Shown here piece by piece: positions 53,893 through 61,964 of a DNA stretch of 64,000 nucleotides; the first letter of the stretch is position 1; each line of letters opens with the position of its first letter. Source of the DNA: DATFFO01 sp963772815. Its GTDB lineage: Bacteria > Actinomycetota > Acidimicrobiia > Spongiisociales > ZC4RG35. The stretch spans positions 744,001 through 808,000 of the forward strand of contig CAVYYV010000004.1 of assembly GCA_963772815.1 (NCBI GenBank), written 5' to 3'. A model generated the notes under the pieces. The model had not been told where the DNA came from, searched no databases, and was given only the letters and a program-made list of their open reading frames with translations. The position numbers and the translations under genes are program-made.

Positions 53893-54908
53893 CAAGGGCG
53901 GTCGTCGTAACCGGTGCCGGAGGTGTGGGCAAGACCACCGTGTCGGCCGCCCTGGCGGTCGCCGCCGCCCGGGCCGGTCACAGGACCCTGGTCCTGACGG
54001 TGGACCCGGCCCAGCGTCTGGCCACCGCCCTCGGCCTGCGGCTCACGAACGAGCCCACCCCTCACCCCGACGAGCCCAACCTGTGGGCCGCCATGTTGGA
54101 CGCCACGGCGTCCTGGCAGGAGGTCGCCCGGCGCCATGCCGACCCCGGGGTGGCCGAGCAACTGGTGAGAAACGAGTTCTTCGCCGCCGCCACCTCGCAC
54201 TTTCCCGCCTCACAGTCCTATGCCGCCGCCGAGGAAGCCGCCACCTATCTCGACGCTCGAGCCTGGGACATAGTTGTGGTCGACACTCCGCCGTCGGCAG
54301 GCGGGATCGACTTCTTCACGGCCCCGTCACAAATGGCCGACCTGGTCGGGGGTCGCCTACTACGCTGGATCACTGGTGGATGGTTGCCGGGCCGGAGATT
54401 CCTGTTCAATCGCGGTGCCAAGCCGATTCTCCGCCTGGCGGACCAGGTTCTGGGCGCAAATCTCCTGGAGCGAGTGGCCGAGTTTCTGATGGACCTGCGC
54501 ACCACCTACGACGGCGTGGCCAAGAGGGCCCGCCAGATCGAGCGCCACATGCGGTCGGCCACGACCCTGGTCGTGACCACCGCCGACCCATCGCCTCTGC
54601 GAGAAGCAGTTCGATTCTTTCAGGCCCTGCCGGATGTGGCGGCGCCACCGGCGGCGGTGGTGTTCAACCGGAGCCTTCCCGAATCGTGGATCGATGCAAG
54701 ACCACCCAAAGGCACAGAGGCTGCGCTGGTCGAGAACCTGGCCCGCTGGTCCCGGGAGGCGGCCCGCCAGCGCAGTGCGCGCCGGGAATTCGGCGAGCGT
54801 CACGCAACGGCCATCGCCACTATCCCCTGGCAGCATCAACCGCCGACGGATCGCGATTCCCTGGGGTCGATGATCGACTCCGCCCGAGGCCTGCCCCCCA
54901 TGTGGTGA
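53889..54908 (+). CDS. Get3/ArsA-like ATPase, subunit B
   Basis: A 339-aa ATPase paired with the upstream gene by a 4-bp GTGA overlap. Walker A VVTGAGGVGKTTVSAALAVA keeps the catalytic Lys but has Ala where the signature Lys is expected. TLVLTVDPAQRLATALGLRL and WDIVVVDTPPSAGGIDFFTA are switch I/II. A long helical segment (residues ~120-210) may be the client-binding lid. The loss of the signature Lys in this subunit suggests it acts in a heterodimer with subunit A. Confidence 0.87.
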   Translation: MTRAVVVTGAGGVGKTTVSAALAVAAARAGHRTLVLTVDPAQRLATALGLRLTNEPTPHPDEPNLWAAMLDATASWQEVARRHADPGVAEQLVRNEFFAAATSHFPASQSYAAAEEAATYLDARAWDIVVVDTPPSAGGIDFFTAPSQMADLVGGRLLRWITGGWLPGRRFLFNRGAKPILRLADQVLGANLLERVAEFLMDLRTTYDGVAKRARQIERHMRSATTLVVTTADPSPLREAVRFFQALPDVAAPPAAVVFNRSLPESWIDARPPKGTEAALVENLARWSREAARQRSARREFGERHATAIATIPWQHQPPTDRDSLGSMIDSARGLPPMW

Positions 54909-55553
54909 TCAGACCACTCTCGGCCCGAGCGACTCCATCCGATCGCTGCCCACCGTCCGGGCCGGACGGGTGACTTGCGAGCGTATGTGCCCGCTCCACA
55001 GCCCCACCAGCTCGACCGTCGCCGCCGACACGTCGTGACGACTCTTCTCACCCAGAGTGATCGCCACCGCGTTGGCGAAGTATTCGGCAGGCCAGGTGAC
55101 CGGCCTGCCGTCCTTCCACCAGGGCTTGGAGGCCGGGATCCCCTGGGCCTGACGCAACTGGACGCCGATCTGCTCGGACGCGCCACAGGTGAAGTCCAGA
55201 TGGTGCCCCAGTTCATGGAAGACCACCAGCCGTTCGAGGTGGTGCGGTCTCACATAGAGGGTGGCTGAGGAGGGGGCGTAGGCGGCCTTTGGTCCGAGTC
55301 CCGGGTCGGCCTCGATCTGGGGCGGAGCAGAGAGGAGACACGCTGCCTGAGCGGGGAGCCCGGACACGAACTCACCCCACAGCTGTTGGATCAGCGCCGT
55401 GTCGGGCGAATCAAGACCACTCACCCTCAGTGGTGGGATCGGCGTCGAGATACCGGCCAGATCCACCGGAGGCTCGCCGATGGCCCCGGCCGGCAAGGGG
55501 CCGAGCAGCAGGAGAGCAATGAGGGACCCCACAAGAAGACTTCGCCTGTGCAC
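54909..55553 (-). CDS. Secreted zinc metallopeptidase-like protein
   Basis: A 214-aa protein with a signal peptide (SLLVGSLIALLLLGPLPAGA, residues ~5-24) and the zinc-binding motif HELGHHLD at 113-120 in a VVFHELGHHLDFTCGASEQI context; E in PAEYFANAVAI may be the third ligand. Two or three Cys could form disulfides outside the cell. No closer family recognised. Start GTG at 55553. It converges on the Get3-like operon with no gap. Confidence 0.78.
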   Translation of the reverse strand: MHRRSLLVGSLIALLLLGPLPAGAIGEPPVDLAGISTPIPPLRVSGLDSPDTALIQQLWGEFVSGLPAQAACLLSAPPQIEADPGLGPKAAYAPSSATLYVRPHHLERLVVFHELGHHLDFTCGASEQIGVQLRQAQGIPASKPWWKDGRPVTWPAEYFANAVAITLGEKSRHDVSAATVELVGLWSGHIRSQVTRPARTVGSDRMESLGPRVV

Positions 55554-55632
55554 ACAGCATGTATCGACCTTTTGTGACTAGGAATTGAAGGGTATTTTCC
55601 ACCCGGAAGGACTAGATACTCGTTGGGGGCGC

Positions 55633-58600
55633 TCAGAGGACCGCGCTGGGCCCGAGTAACTCTTTTACCTCGGCGAACAACGCAGAGCGTGGTTCGACCC
55701 TGTGCTGGTCCGACAGACGAAGGACCTTGTGGCCCTCTTCGCTGGTCATATGCAACAGGACCTGTGCCGGACCGGGATGATTGCCCAGGATCAGCTTCAG
55801 GCGCTGCACCACGTCGGGAGTCAGCCGTTGCGCCGGCACCTGGAGGCGAACCAGCAGATCGTCGCGCATCTCGAGCTCCTTGAGGTCCCTGACCACCACC
55901 TTCACGTCGTCGCCGCGGTGATCGAGCGAGCCGTTGACCACCACGATGGAGTCCTCGATGACCAGATGTCCCACGTCCTTGACGGTGCGGGGGAAGCACA
56001 GCGCCTCGACCGACCCCTCGAGCCCCTCCAGCTGAAAGAAGATCATGGGCTCTCCGGACCGTGTCCAGCGCCGGGTGATCTGGCCGACTAGGCCACCGAG
56101 AGTGACCGGGACCCGGTCCTTCATTTCCATCAGGTCAGGTATGGAGGTCGGCGCCACCGATGCCAGGGCCCGCCGGGCCGCCAGGAGCGGGTGGTCGGAG
56201 ATGTACAGACCCAGCATCTCCTTCTCGAAACCCAGCTTGGTCTTCTGGCGCCACTCCGCTTCCGGCACAACCACGTTCTCGGGCCCGGCGTCATCGGCCG
56301 CCTCGGCGAAGAGGGAGAACTGGCCCATCTCCTCGTTTCTCCTCCGCTCGAGGGTGGCGTCGAGCAACAGCTCGTAGACCAGGAAGAGCCCCTTGCGCGG
56401 CAGTCCCACACCGTCGAACGCTCCAGCCTTGATGAGCGACTCCACCGTCCGTCTGTTGAGAACGAGGGGATCGACCCGGTCGATGAAATCCTGAAAGCTG
56501 GTGAAGGGCCCCTCGCCTCGAGCCTCGATGATCTTGTCGACGGCCCCCTCCCCAACGTTTCTCACCGCCGACAGGCCGAACCGAATCCGTCCGTCGCGCA
56601 CCGTGAAGTCCATGTCGGACTCGTTCACATCCGGGACCAGGACTTCGACGCCCATCTGGCGGCACTCGTTGAGGTAGATGGCGGTGCGATCCTTGTCCCG
56701 CTTGGTGGCGGTGAGCATCGCCGCCATGTACTCAGCCGGGTGATGGGCCTTGAGATATGCGGTCTGGTAGGAGACCAGCCCGTAGGCAGCGCTATGAGAC
56801 TTGTTGAACCCGTAGCCGGCGAAGTGGGCGATGAGGTCGAACAGGTCGGAGCCCACCTGCTCGGTGTAGCCGGTGGACACGCATCCGCTGACGAACTTGG
56901 CCTTCTCGGCATCCATCACCGATTTGATCTTCTTGCCCATCGCCTTGCGCAACTGGTCTGCCTGGGCCATCGAGTACCCAGCCATCTCCTGGGCCACCTG
57001 CATCACCTGCTCCTGATACACCATGATCTGATAGGTGTCCTCCAGAAGCGGAGTGATCGCCTCGTGCAGGGGTTCGATCGGTTTGCGGCCGTTCTTTCGA
57101 TCGGCGTACAGGGTGTGCATGTTGGCGCCCATCGGGCCCGGCCTATAGAGGGCCTCGAGGGCAACCACATCGTCGAAGCAGTCCGGTTGGAGACTCCGGA
57201 TGAGGGCGCGCATCGGACTGGACTCGAATTGGAAGACGCCGATGGTGTCGGCCCGCTGGAGCAGCTCGAAGGTCGCCGGATCGTCGAGGGGGACGTTGTC
57301 GATGTCGGGACGTGTCCCCGACGTCTCCTCGATCAACTCCAGGGTGCGTTCGATTATCGAGAGGTTGCGGAGACCCAGGAAATCCATCTTGAGCAGTCCC
57401 AGGGACTCCACCGCCCCCATCTCGTACTGGGTGACTATCTCGGCGTCCTCGCCCTTTTGCTGGATCGGTATCAAGTCGGTGAGCGGCTCGGGCGAGATAA
57501 CCACGGCGGCGGCGTGGATCGAGTCCTGCCGCCGCAGGCCCTCCAACCCCAAGGCCGCATCTACCACATCCCGGGCGGCAGGATCTCCCTCATAGAGGTT
57601 GCGCAGCTCCTGGCCGTTGGAGTACCAGTCCTTGACCATGGCGTCGGCCTCTTCGGCCGGCGGGCTCAACACCTGGGTCAGCGTGGCCTCCTTGCCCAGG
57701 ATGGCGGGAGGCATAGCCTTGGCGATCTTGTCACCGAGCCCGTAGGGGTGGCCCAATACCCGGGCGGCGTCGCGGATCGCCTGCTTTCCCTTGATGGTGG
57801 AGAAAGTGATGATCTGCGCCACGTGGTCCGAGCCGTACTTCTCGGCCGCGTAGCGGATCACGTCGGACCGGTAGCGCTCATCGAAGTCCATGTCGATGTC
57901 GGGCATCTGGCGCCGACCCGGGTTGAGGAATCGCTCGAATATCAGCTTGTAGCGAATCGGGTCGAGGCTGGTGATTCCCAGGCAATAGGACACGATCGAC
58001 CCCGCCGCCGAGCCCCTGCCGGCACCGGTCCTGATCCCGTTCTCGTGAGCAAAGCGGATCAGGTCCCAGACGATGAGGAAGTAGGCGGGGAACCCCATCT
58101 CGTCGATGATCTTGAGCTCGTGCTGGATCCGCTCCCTCACCTCCTCCGTGAGTGGGTCCCCGTAGCGCTTCTTGGCGCCCTCATAGACGAGCTGTTCCAG
58201 GTAGGAGACCTCGGTGTAGCCGGAGGGGACGGGGAACTGAGGCAGGAGGATGTTCCCGAACTCGAAGTCCACCGAGGCCCTCTCGACCACCCACAGCGTG
58301 TTGTCGCAGGCACCCGGGTATTGGTCGTCGGGGAACAGGGCCCGCATCTGTGCCGCCGTCTTGACGTAGTAGTCCTGACCTCCGGAGAACTTGAGACGGT
58401 TCTCGTCGGACTGGAGCGAGCCGGTTTGGATGCAGAGCAGGACGTCGTGGGCCGCTGCCTCGTCGGGGCGGGTGTAGTGGGCGTCGTTGGTGGCCAGAAG
58501 CGGGGCATCGATCCGGCGCGAGATCTCGATCAGGTCGGCCATGATTCGACGCTGCCCCTCGATACCGTGATCCTGGAGCTCGATGAAGAAGTTGTCCCGC

Positions 58601-59133
58601 CCGAAGAGGTCCTGGAATCGGCCGGCGGCGGCCAGGGCGGCATCGAAGTCGCGGGGCCGTGCCCGGGCACTTTCCTCCATGTCGAAGTCGGGCCCGAGCA
58701 GCTGGGGGACCAGCCCGCCCAGACATCCGGAGGTGGCGATGACTCCCTCCGAGTGCTCGGCCAGCAGCTCGAAGTCCATGCGTGGCTTGTAGTAGTAACC
58801 CTCCAGGAACGCCCGGGAAGAGAGCTTCATCAGGTTGCGATACCCGACCTGGTTCTCGGCGAACAGAAGAAGGTGATAGCGCTGGTTGGCGATACCCGCC
58901 GGGCGGTCGAAACGACTCCCGTCGGTGAAATACGCCTCGATCCCGATGACCGGCTTCAGCCCCCTGCTCCGGGTCGCCTTGACGAAGTCCACCGCCCCGT
59001 ACAGGACGCCATGGTCGGTTATCCCCACCCCCGGCTGCCCGTCCGCGGCGGCCACGTCCACCACGTCGTCGATGCGGGCGGCGCCGTCGAGCATCGAGTA
59101 CTCGGTGTGGAGATGGAGATGGGCAAAGGACAC
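55633..59133 (-). CDS. dnaE: DNA polymerase III alpha subunit
   Basis: Replicative polymerase, 1166 aa. The PHP domain (~1-210) opens FAHLHLHTEYSMLDGAARID and contains VGITDHGVLYGAVDF. The palm has GRGSAAGSIVSYCLGITSLD and the catalytic MPDIDMDFDERYRSDVIRYA near residue 410. YQEQVMQVAQEMAGYSMAQA, GYGFNKSHSAAYGLVSYQTA and a tandem helix-hairpin-helix (~850-880) follow, then an OB-fold (~1000-1075, VTLGGLVGQITRRWTRSGEP). Start GTG at 59133. It is the DnaE1-type replicase. Confidence 0.98.
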   Translation of the reverse strand: MSFAHLHLHTEYSMLDGAARIDDVVDVAAADGQPGVGITDHGVLYGAVDFVKATRSRGLKPVIGIEAYFTDGSRFDRPAGIANQRYHLLLFAENQVGYRNLMKLSSRAFLEGYYYKPRMDFELLAEHSEGVIATSGCLGGLVPQLLGPDFDMEESARARPRDFDAALAAAGRFQDLFGRDNFFIELQDHGIEGQRRIMADLIEISRRIDAPLLATNDAHYTRPDEAAAHDVLLCIQTGSLQSDENRLKFSGGQDYYVKTAAQMRALFPDDQYPGACDNTLWVVERASVDFEFGNILLPQFPVPSGYTEVSYLEQLVYEGAKKRYGDPLTEEVRERIQHELKIIDEMGFPAYFLIVWDLIRFAHENGIRTGAGRGSAAGSIVSYCLGITSLDPIRYKLIFERFLNPGRRQMPDIDMDFDERYRSDVIRYAAEKYGSDHVAQIITFSTIKGKQAIRDAARVLGHPYGLGDKIAKAMPPAILGKEATLTQVLSPPAEEADAMVKDWYSNGQELRNLYEGDPAARDVVDAALGLEGLRRQDSIHAAAVVISPEPLTDLIPIQQKGEDAEIVTQYEMGAVESLGLLKMDFLGLRNLSIIERTLELIEETSGTRPDIDNVPLDDPATFELLQRADTIGVFQFESSPMRALIRSLQPDCFDDVVALEALYRPGPMGANMHTLYADRKNGRKPIEPLHEAITPLLEDTYQIMVYQEQVMQVAQEMAGYSMAQADQLRKAMGKKIKSVMDAEKAKFVSGCVSTGYTEQVGSDLFDLIAHFAGYGFNKSHSAAYGLVSYQTAYLKAHHPAEYMAAMLTATKRDKDRTAIYLNECRQMGVEVLVPDVNESDMDFTVRDGRIRFGLSAVRNVGEGAVDKIIEARGEGPFTSFQDFIDRVDPLVLNRRTVESLIKAGAFDGVGLPRKGLFLVYELLLDATLERRRNEEMGQFSLFAEAADDAGPENVVVPEAEWRQKTKLGFEKEMLGLYISDHPLLAARRALASVAPTSIPDLMEMKDRVPVTLGGLVGQITRRWTRSGEPMIFFQLEGLEGSVEALCFPRTVKDVGHLVIEDSIVVVNGSLDHRGDDVKVVVRDLKELEMRDDLLVRLQVPAQRLTPDVVQRLKLILGNHPGPAQVLLHMTSEEGHKVLRLSDQHRVEPRSALFAEVKELLGPSAVL

Positions 59134-59261
59134 TGACGAACCTGTTGACCGACGCTGCTACTTACAAACCTGTGATTTTCGATCGTAGCTCACCCAACCG
59201 CCACATTCAGGCCGCGAAATCCAGCTCTGAGCCACACCCCGTTCTCTGGCCGACCCGGGGC

Positions 59262-60083
59262 TCAGAAGACGACCACGGAGATGGCGGCCAGGACCGCCAG
59301 CACCGCCGGGGCCAGGGTCTTCAGCACCTGAGAGCGCGGGCTCCTGATCCGGGCCCAAACCTCACCCACCACCAGGCCGGTGATGAAACCGCCCAGATGG
59401 GCCTGCCACAGTATCTCGGGGAGGAAGAAGGGCAGAGCAGCATTGATCAGCAGCAGGAACCCGAGTTGGTTGAGCAGGGATCGGCCGTAGGAGGTCTTGC
59501 GCTGACGGAACGCCAGGTCGACCCAGACACCGAACAGCCCGAACACCGCTCCCGACGCCCCCACCGCCTGGAACGGGCCGGAATACGTGAACTGGGCAAC
59601 AGCACCGCCCACGCCGGCGGCAGCCAGGTACAGGGCCAGGTAGGGCCACGGACCGACGGCGCGCTCTACCTGTGGCCCCAGAACGTAGAGAGCCCACATG
59701 TTGAACAGGATGTGGGTCAACCCGGCATGCAGCAGGACGGTGGTGAAGATGCGCCACCACTCCCCCGACGCCACCAACCGGCTGTCCTGGATGAAATCGC
59801 GGGCGAAGGCACCGCCGAACAGGAAGACGGCGGTCGTGATGACGATGATGGCCACGGTGACCGGCGGCAGGGCACTGCTGCGACCCAAGGCCGCCCGGGC
59901 ATTGATCGTCTTCTGACGACCCACCCGGCCCACGCATTGCGGGCACTTCTGCCCAACGGCGGCGTCGATGGAGCAAGCCGCACAGATAGGGCGACCGCAA
60001 TCCGAGCACCGCAACCGGGTGGGCCGGTTGGGATGGCGATAACAGACCTGGGTCTGCGCCTCCTGGCCTTGATCGGAAGTCAC
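59262..60083 (-). CDS. Rhomboid protease with N-terminal zinc finger
   Basis: A 273-aa intramembrane serine protease. Residues ~14-50 are a B-box-like zinc finger (CYRHPNRPTRLRCSDCGRPI, then CAACSIDAAVGQKCPQC). Six helices follow, with the rhomboid hallmarks WWRIFTTVLLHAGLTHILFN (H124, N128), catalytic S177 in VGASGAVFGLFG and catalytic H229 in WQAHLGGFITG. The zinc finger would be cytoplasmic. Substrates unknown. Lies between dnaE and the rluD-like gene. Confidence 0.93.
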   Translation of the reverse strand: MTSDQGQEAQTQVCYRHPNRPTRLRCSDCGRPICAACSIDAAVGQKCPQCVGRVGRQKTINARAALGRSSALPPVTVAIIVITTAVFLFGGAFARDFIQDSRLVASGEWWRIFTTVLLHAGLTHILFNMWALYVLGPQVERAVGPWPYLALYLAAAGVGGAVAQFTYSGPFQAVGASGAVFGLFGVWVDLAFRQRKTSYGRSLLNQLGFLLLINAALPFFLPEILWQAHLGGFITGLVVGEVWARIRSPRSQVLKTLAPAVLAVLAAISVVVF

Positions 60084-60120
60084 GCCAGAACCGTACCCCG
60101 GGCGCTCCGCTAGCCGAGGA

Positions 60121-61011
60121 TCATTCCTCGAGACCGGCGATCACCCGGGCGAGCTCCGGAGCCAGGTCGGATTCGAAGCGAAGCGGCTCGCCGCTGACGG
60201 GATGGTCGAGCCCCAGCGTCGTGGCATGGAGGAACAGGCGGGGGGCTTCGATGCGATCTGGGCCGCCCCGATACAGGCGGTCCCCGACCAGGGGGTGGTC
60301 GATGGCGGCCATGTGCACCCTGATCTGATGGGTCCTCCCCGTCTCGAGCCGCAGTCGGATCAGCGTGACATCCTGGGTGGGGAACTCCTTCACCACCTCG
60401 TAATGGGTCCGGGCCGGCCGACCCTCGGGCGAGACCCGGCGACGGCCGGGGCGGGCCGGGTCGGGAGCGATCGGAGCGTCGATCGTGCCGGTCGGCACGC
60501 TGAACGGCTTGTCCACCAGGGCCAGGTATTCCCGTCTCATCGTATGTGATCGGACCTGTCGCGTCAGGCCTTCGTAGCCGAGCGCGCTGAGGGCGACGGC
60601 CATCAGTCCCGATGTGTCACGATCCAGTCGGTGAACGATGCCCCAACGGTCGCTCTGGCCGACGCCCTCGATGGAGGGGTAGCGGCTCATGAGCCCCGAC
60701 ACCAGAGTGCCTTCCTTCCAACCCGCCCCCGGATGAACGACCACGCCTGCCGGCTTGTCCACCACGGCCAAATCGTCGTCCTCGTGCACGACCCGGAAGG
60801 GGACCTCCTCCGGCATGACTCTCTCGGCAGACGGAAGGGTGAATACCACCTCCTGGCCGGCCGAAACCCTGGTGCGCGGGACCACCAACTCCCCGTCCAG
60901 AGTCGCTTCCCCCGCCTCTACCAGGCGCCTCGCCGCCGATCGGGACAGCTCACCGAGCCGCGCCACCACCCGATCGACCCGTTCCCCGTCGAGCTCGTCG
61001 GGGACTCTCAC
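60121..61011 (-). CDS. rluD: RluD-like pseudouridine synthase
   Basis: Isomerises uridines in 23S rRNA. The 296-aa protein has an N-terminal S4 domain (RVDRVVARLGELSRSAARRL), LAVVDKPAGVVVHPGAGWKE and the catalytic Asp (D130) in GIVHRLDRDTSGLMAVALSA, then ETGRTHQIRVHMAAIDHPLV near the C-terminus. RluD rather than RluC is suggested by the S4 plus motif pattern and by its linkage to lspA, the common Gram-positive order. The GTG start overlaps the lspA stop (GTGA). Confidence 0.93.
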   Translation of the reverse strand: MRVPDELDGERVDRVVARLGELSRSAARRLVEAGEATLDGELVVPRTRVSAGQEVVFTLPSAERVMPEEVPFRVVHEDDDLAVVDKPAGVVVHPGAGWKEGTLVSGLMSRYPSIEGVGQSDRWGIVHRLDRDTSGLMAVALSALGYEGLTRQVRSHTMRREYLALVDKPFSVPTGTIDAPIAPDPARPGRRRVSPEGRPARTHYEVVKEFPTQDVTLIRLRLETGRTHQIRVHMAAIDHPLVGDRLYRGGPDRIEAPRLFLHATTLGLDHPVSGEPLRFESDLAPELARVIAGLEE

Positions 61012-61481
61012 TCGGGCGGGTGTGGTTGATTGTCCGTCCAGGCCCCCAGCAGCAGCAACACCACGGCCACGGTTATGGAGGCGTCGGCGAGGTTGAAAGT
61101 GGGAATGATCCACAGGTTGATCCAGTCGATTACCGGACCATCGAACAGCCCGGGACCGCGGGCGATCCGATCGATCAGATTCCCCGCTGCCCCGGCAATG
61201 ACCAGGCCGAGGGCCACGACCTCGAGTGACGATCGTGCGCCGCGCAGGAACCACAGGACCACGAAGATTGCGATGATGGCGGCGATCCCGAAAACCGAGC
61301 CGTTGCCCCGAAACGTGGAAAAGGCGGCACCGGAGTTCTCCACGAAGCTGAGGCGCAGGAAGCTGCCGATCACGTCGACCGGGGTCGCATCGAAGGTCAC
61401 CGATGCCCACCGCTTGGTGAGCAGATCCGCTACCACGATGGCCAGGGCAATGGCCCCGGCCGTCGCGTAGCGACGCCTCAT
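61008..61481 (-). CDS. lspA: Lipoprotein signal peptidase (signal peptidase II)
   Basis: Cuts the signal peptide of prolipoproteins in the membrane. The 157-aa protein has four helices and both catalytic aspartates, D104 in AGNLIDRIARGPG and D133 in FNLADASITVAV, plus VVADLLTKRWAS and FVENSGAAFSTF. The start ATG 61481 overlaps the stop of the TraR/DksA-like gene (ATGA) and is preferred over starts further upstream inside that gene. Confidence 0.96.
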   Translation of the reverse strand: MRRRYATAGAIALAIVVADLLTKRWASVTFDATPVDVIGSFLRLSFVENSGAAFSTFRGNGSVFGIAAIIAIFVVLWFLRGARSSLEVVALGLVIAGAAGNLIDRIARGPGLFDGPVIDWINLWIIPTFNLADASITVAVVLLLLGAWTDNQPHPPE

Positions 61482-61849
61482 CGTCGCGACGCGCAGTTCA
61501 CGCAGGAGGTTGCGTAGGGCAGCGCCTCGAGGCGCGCCACTGGTATCGGTTCGCCACATGACTCACAAAGACCGTAGATGCCGGAGTCGATGCGGTGCAG
61601 GGCGTGCTCCACCTTGCGCAGCAGGTCGATGCTGTTTTCCTGCATCGACAGCTCCTTCTCGTATTCGAATTTCATCGATCCCGCTTCTGCGTTGCCCGGA
61701 TCTGGGCTGCGCTCTGAGGACGATTCGGTCTGGCGGGCCTCTTCCATCTCGACCTGAGCTTCCTCGATCAGGACCTCCAAACGCTCCCGTTCTTCCTCCA
61801 ACCGCTGCTGAAACCTATCGACGGTGGATTTGGCTAGTTCTCTGACCAC
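61478..61849 (-). CDS. TraR/DksA-family C4 zinc-finger protein
   Basis: A 123-aa protein with a long charged coiled coil (RFQQRLEEERERLEVLIEEA, residues ~12-80) and a C-terminal zinc finger C-x2-C-x17-C-x2-C (GLCESCGEPIPVARLEALPY, ATSCVNC). Family members bind RNA polymerase through the secondary channel; whether this one does is not certain because the coiled-coil tip lacks an obvious DxxDxA motif. The GTG at 61849 follows GGGAGG by a few bases. First gene of the traR-lspA-rluD operon. Confidence 0.88.
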   Translation of the reverse strand: MVRELAKSTVDRFQQRLEEERERLEVLIEEAQVEMEEARQTESSSERSPDPGNAEAGSMKFEYEKELSMQENSIDLLRKVEHALHRIDSGIYGLCESCGEPIPVARLEALPYATSCVNCASRR

Positions 61850-61964
61850 GAAACCTCCCGATTGAGCCGAGGACGTTAACAAACCCACCGAGGAGACCGC
61901 CTATTCCCGGGTGCCGGCGCCGGGTTGGGTCGGGAGGTGATCGCCGCCTTCTACCATTCCCGAG

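Noticed and set aside
56191..59136. Open frame of nearly 3 kb on the plus strand opposite dnaE
   Set aside because: It mirrors dnaE codon by codon, its translation is His/Gly/Val-rich without domains, and dnaE is certain. Long antisense frames are expected in high-GC DNA.
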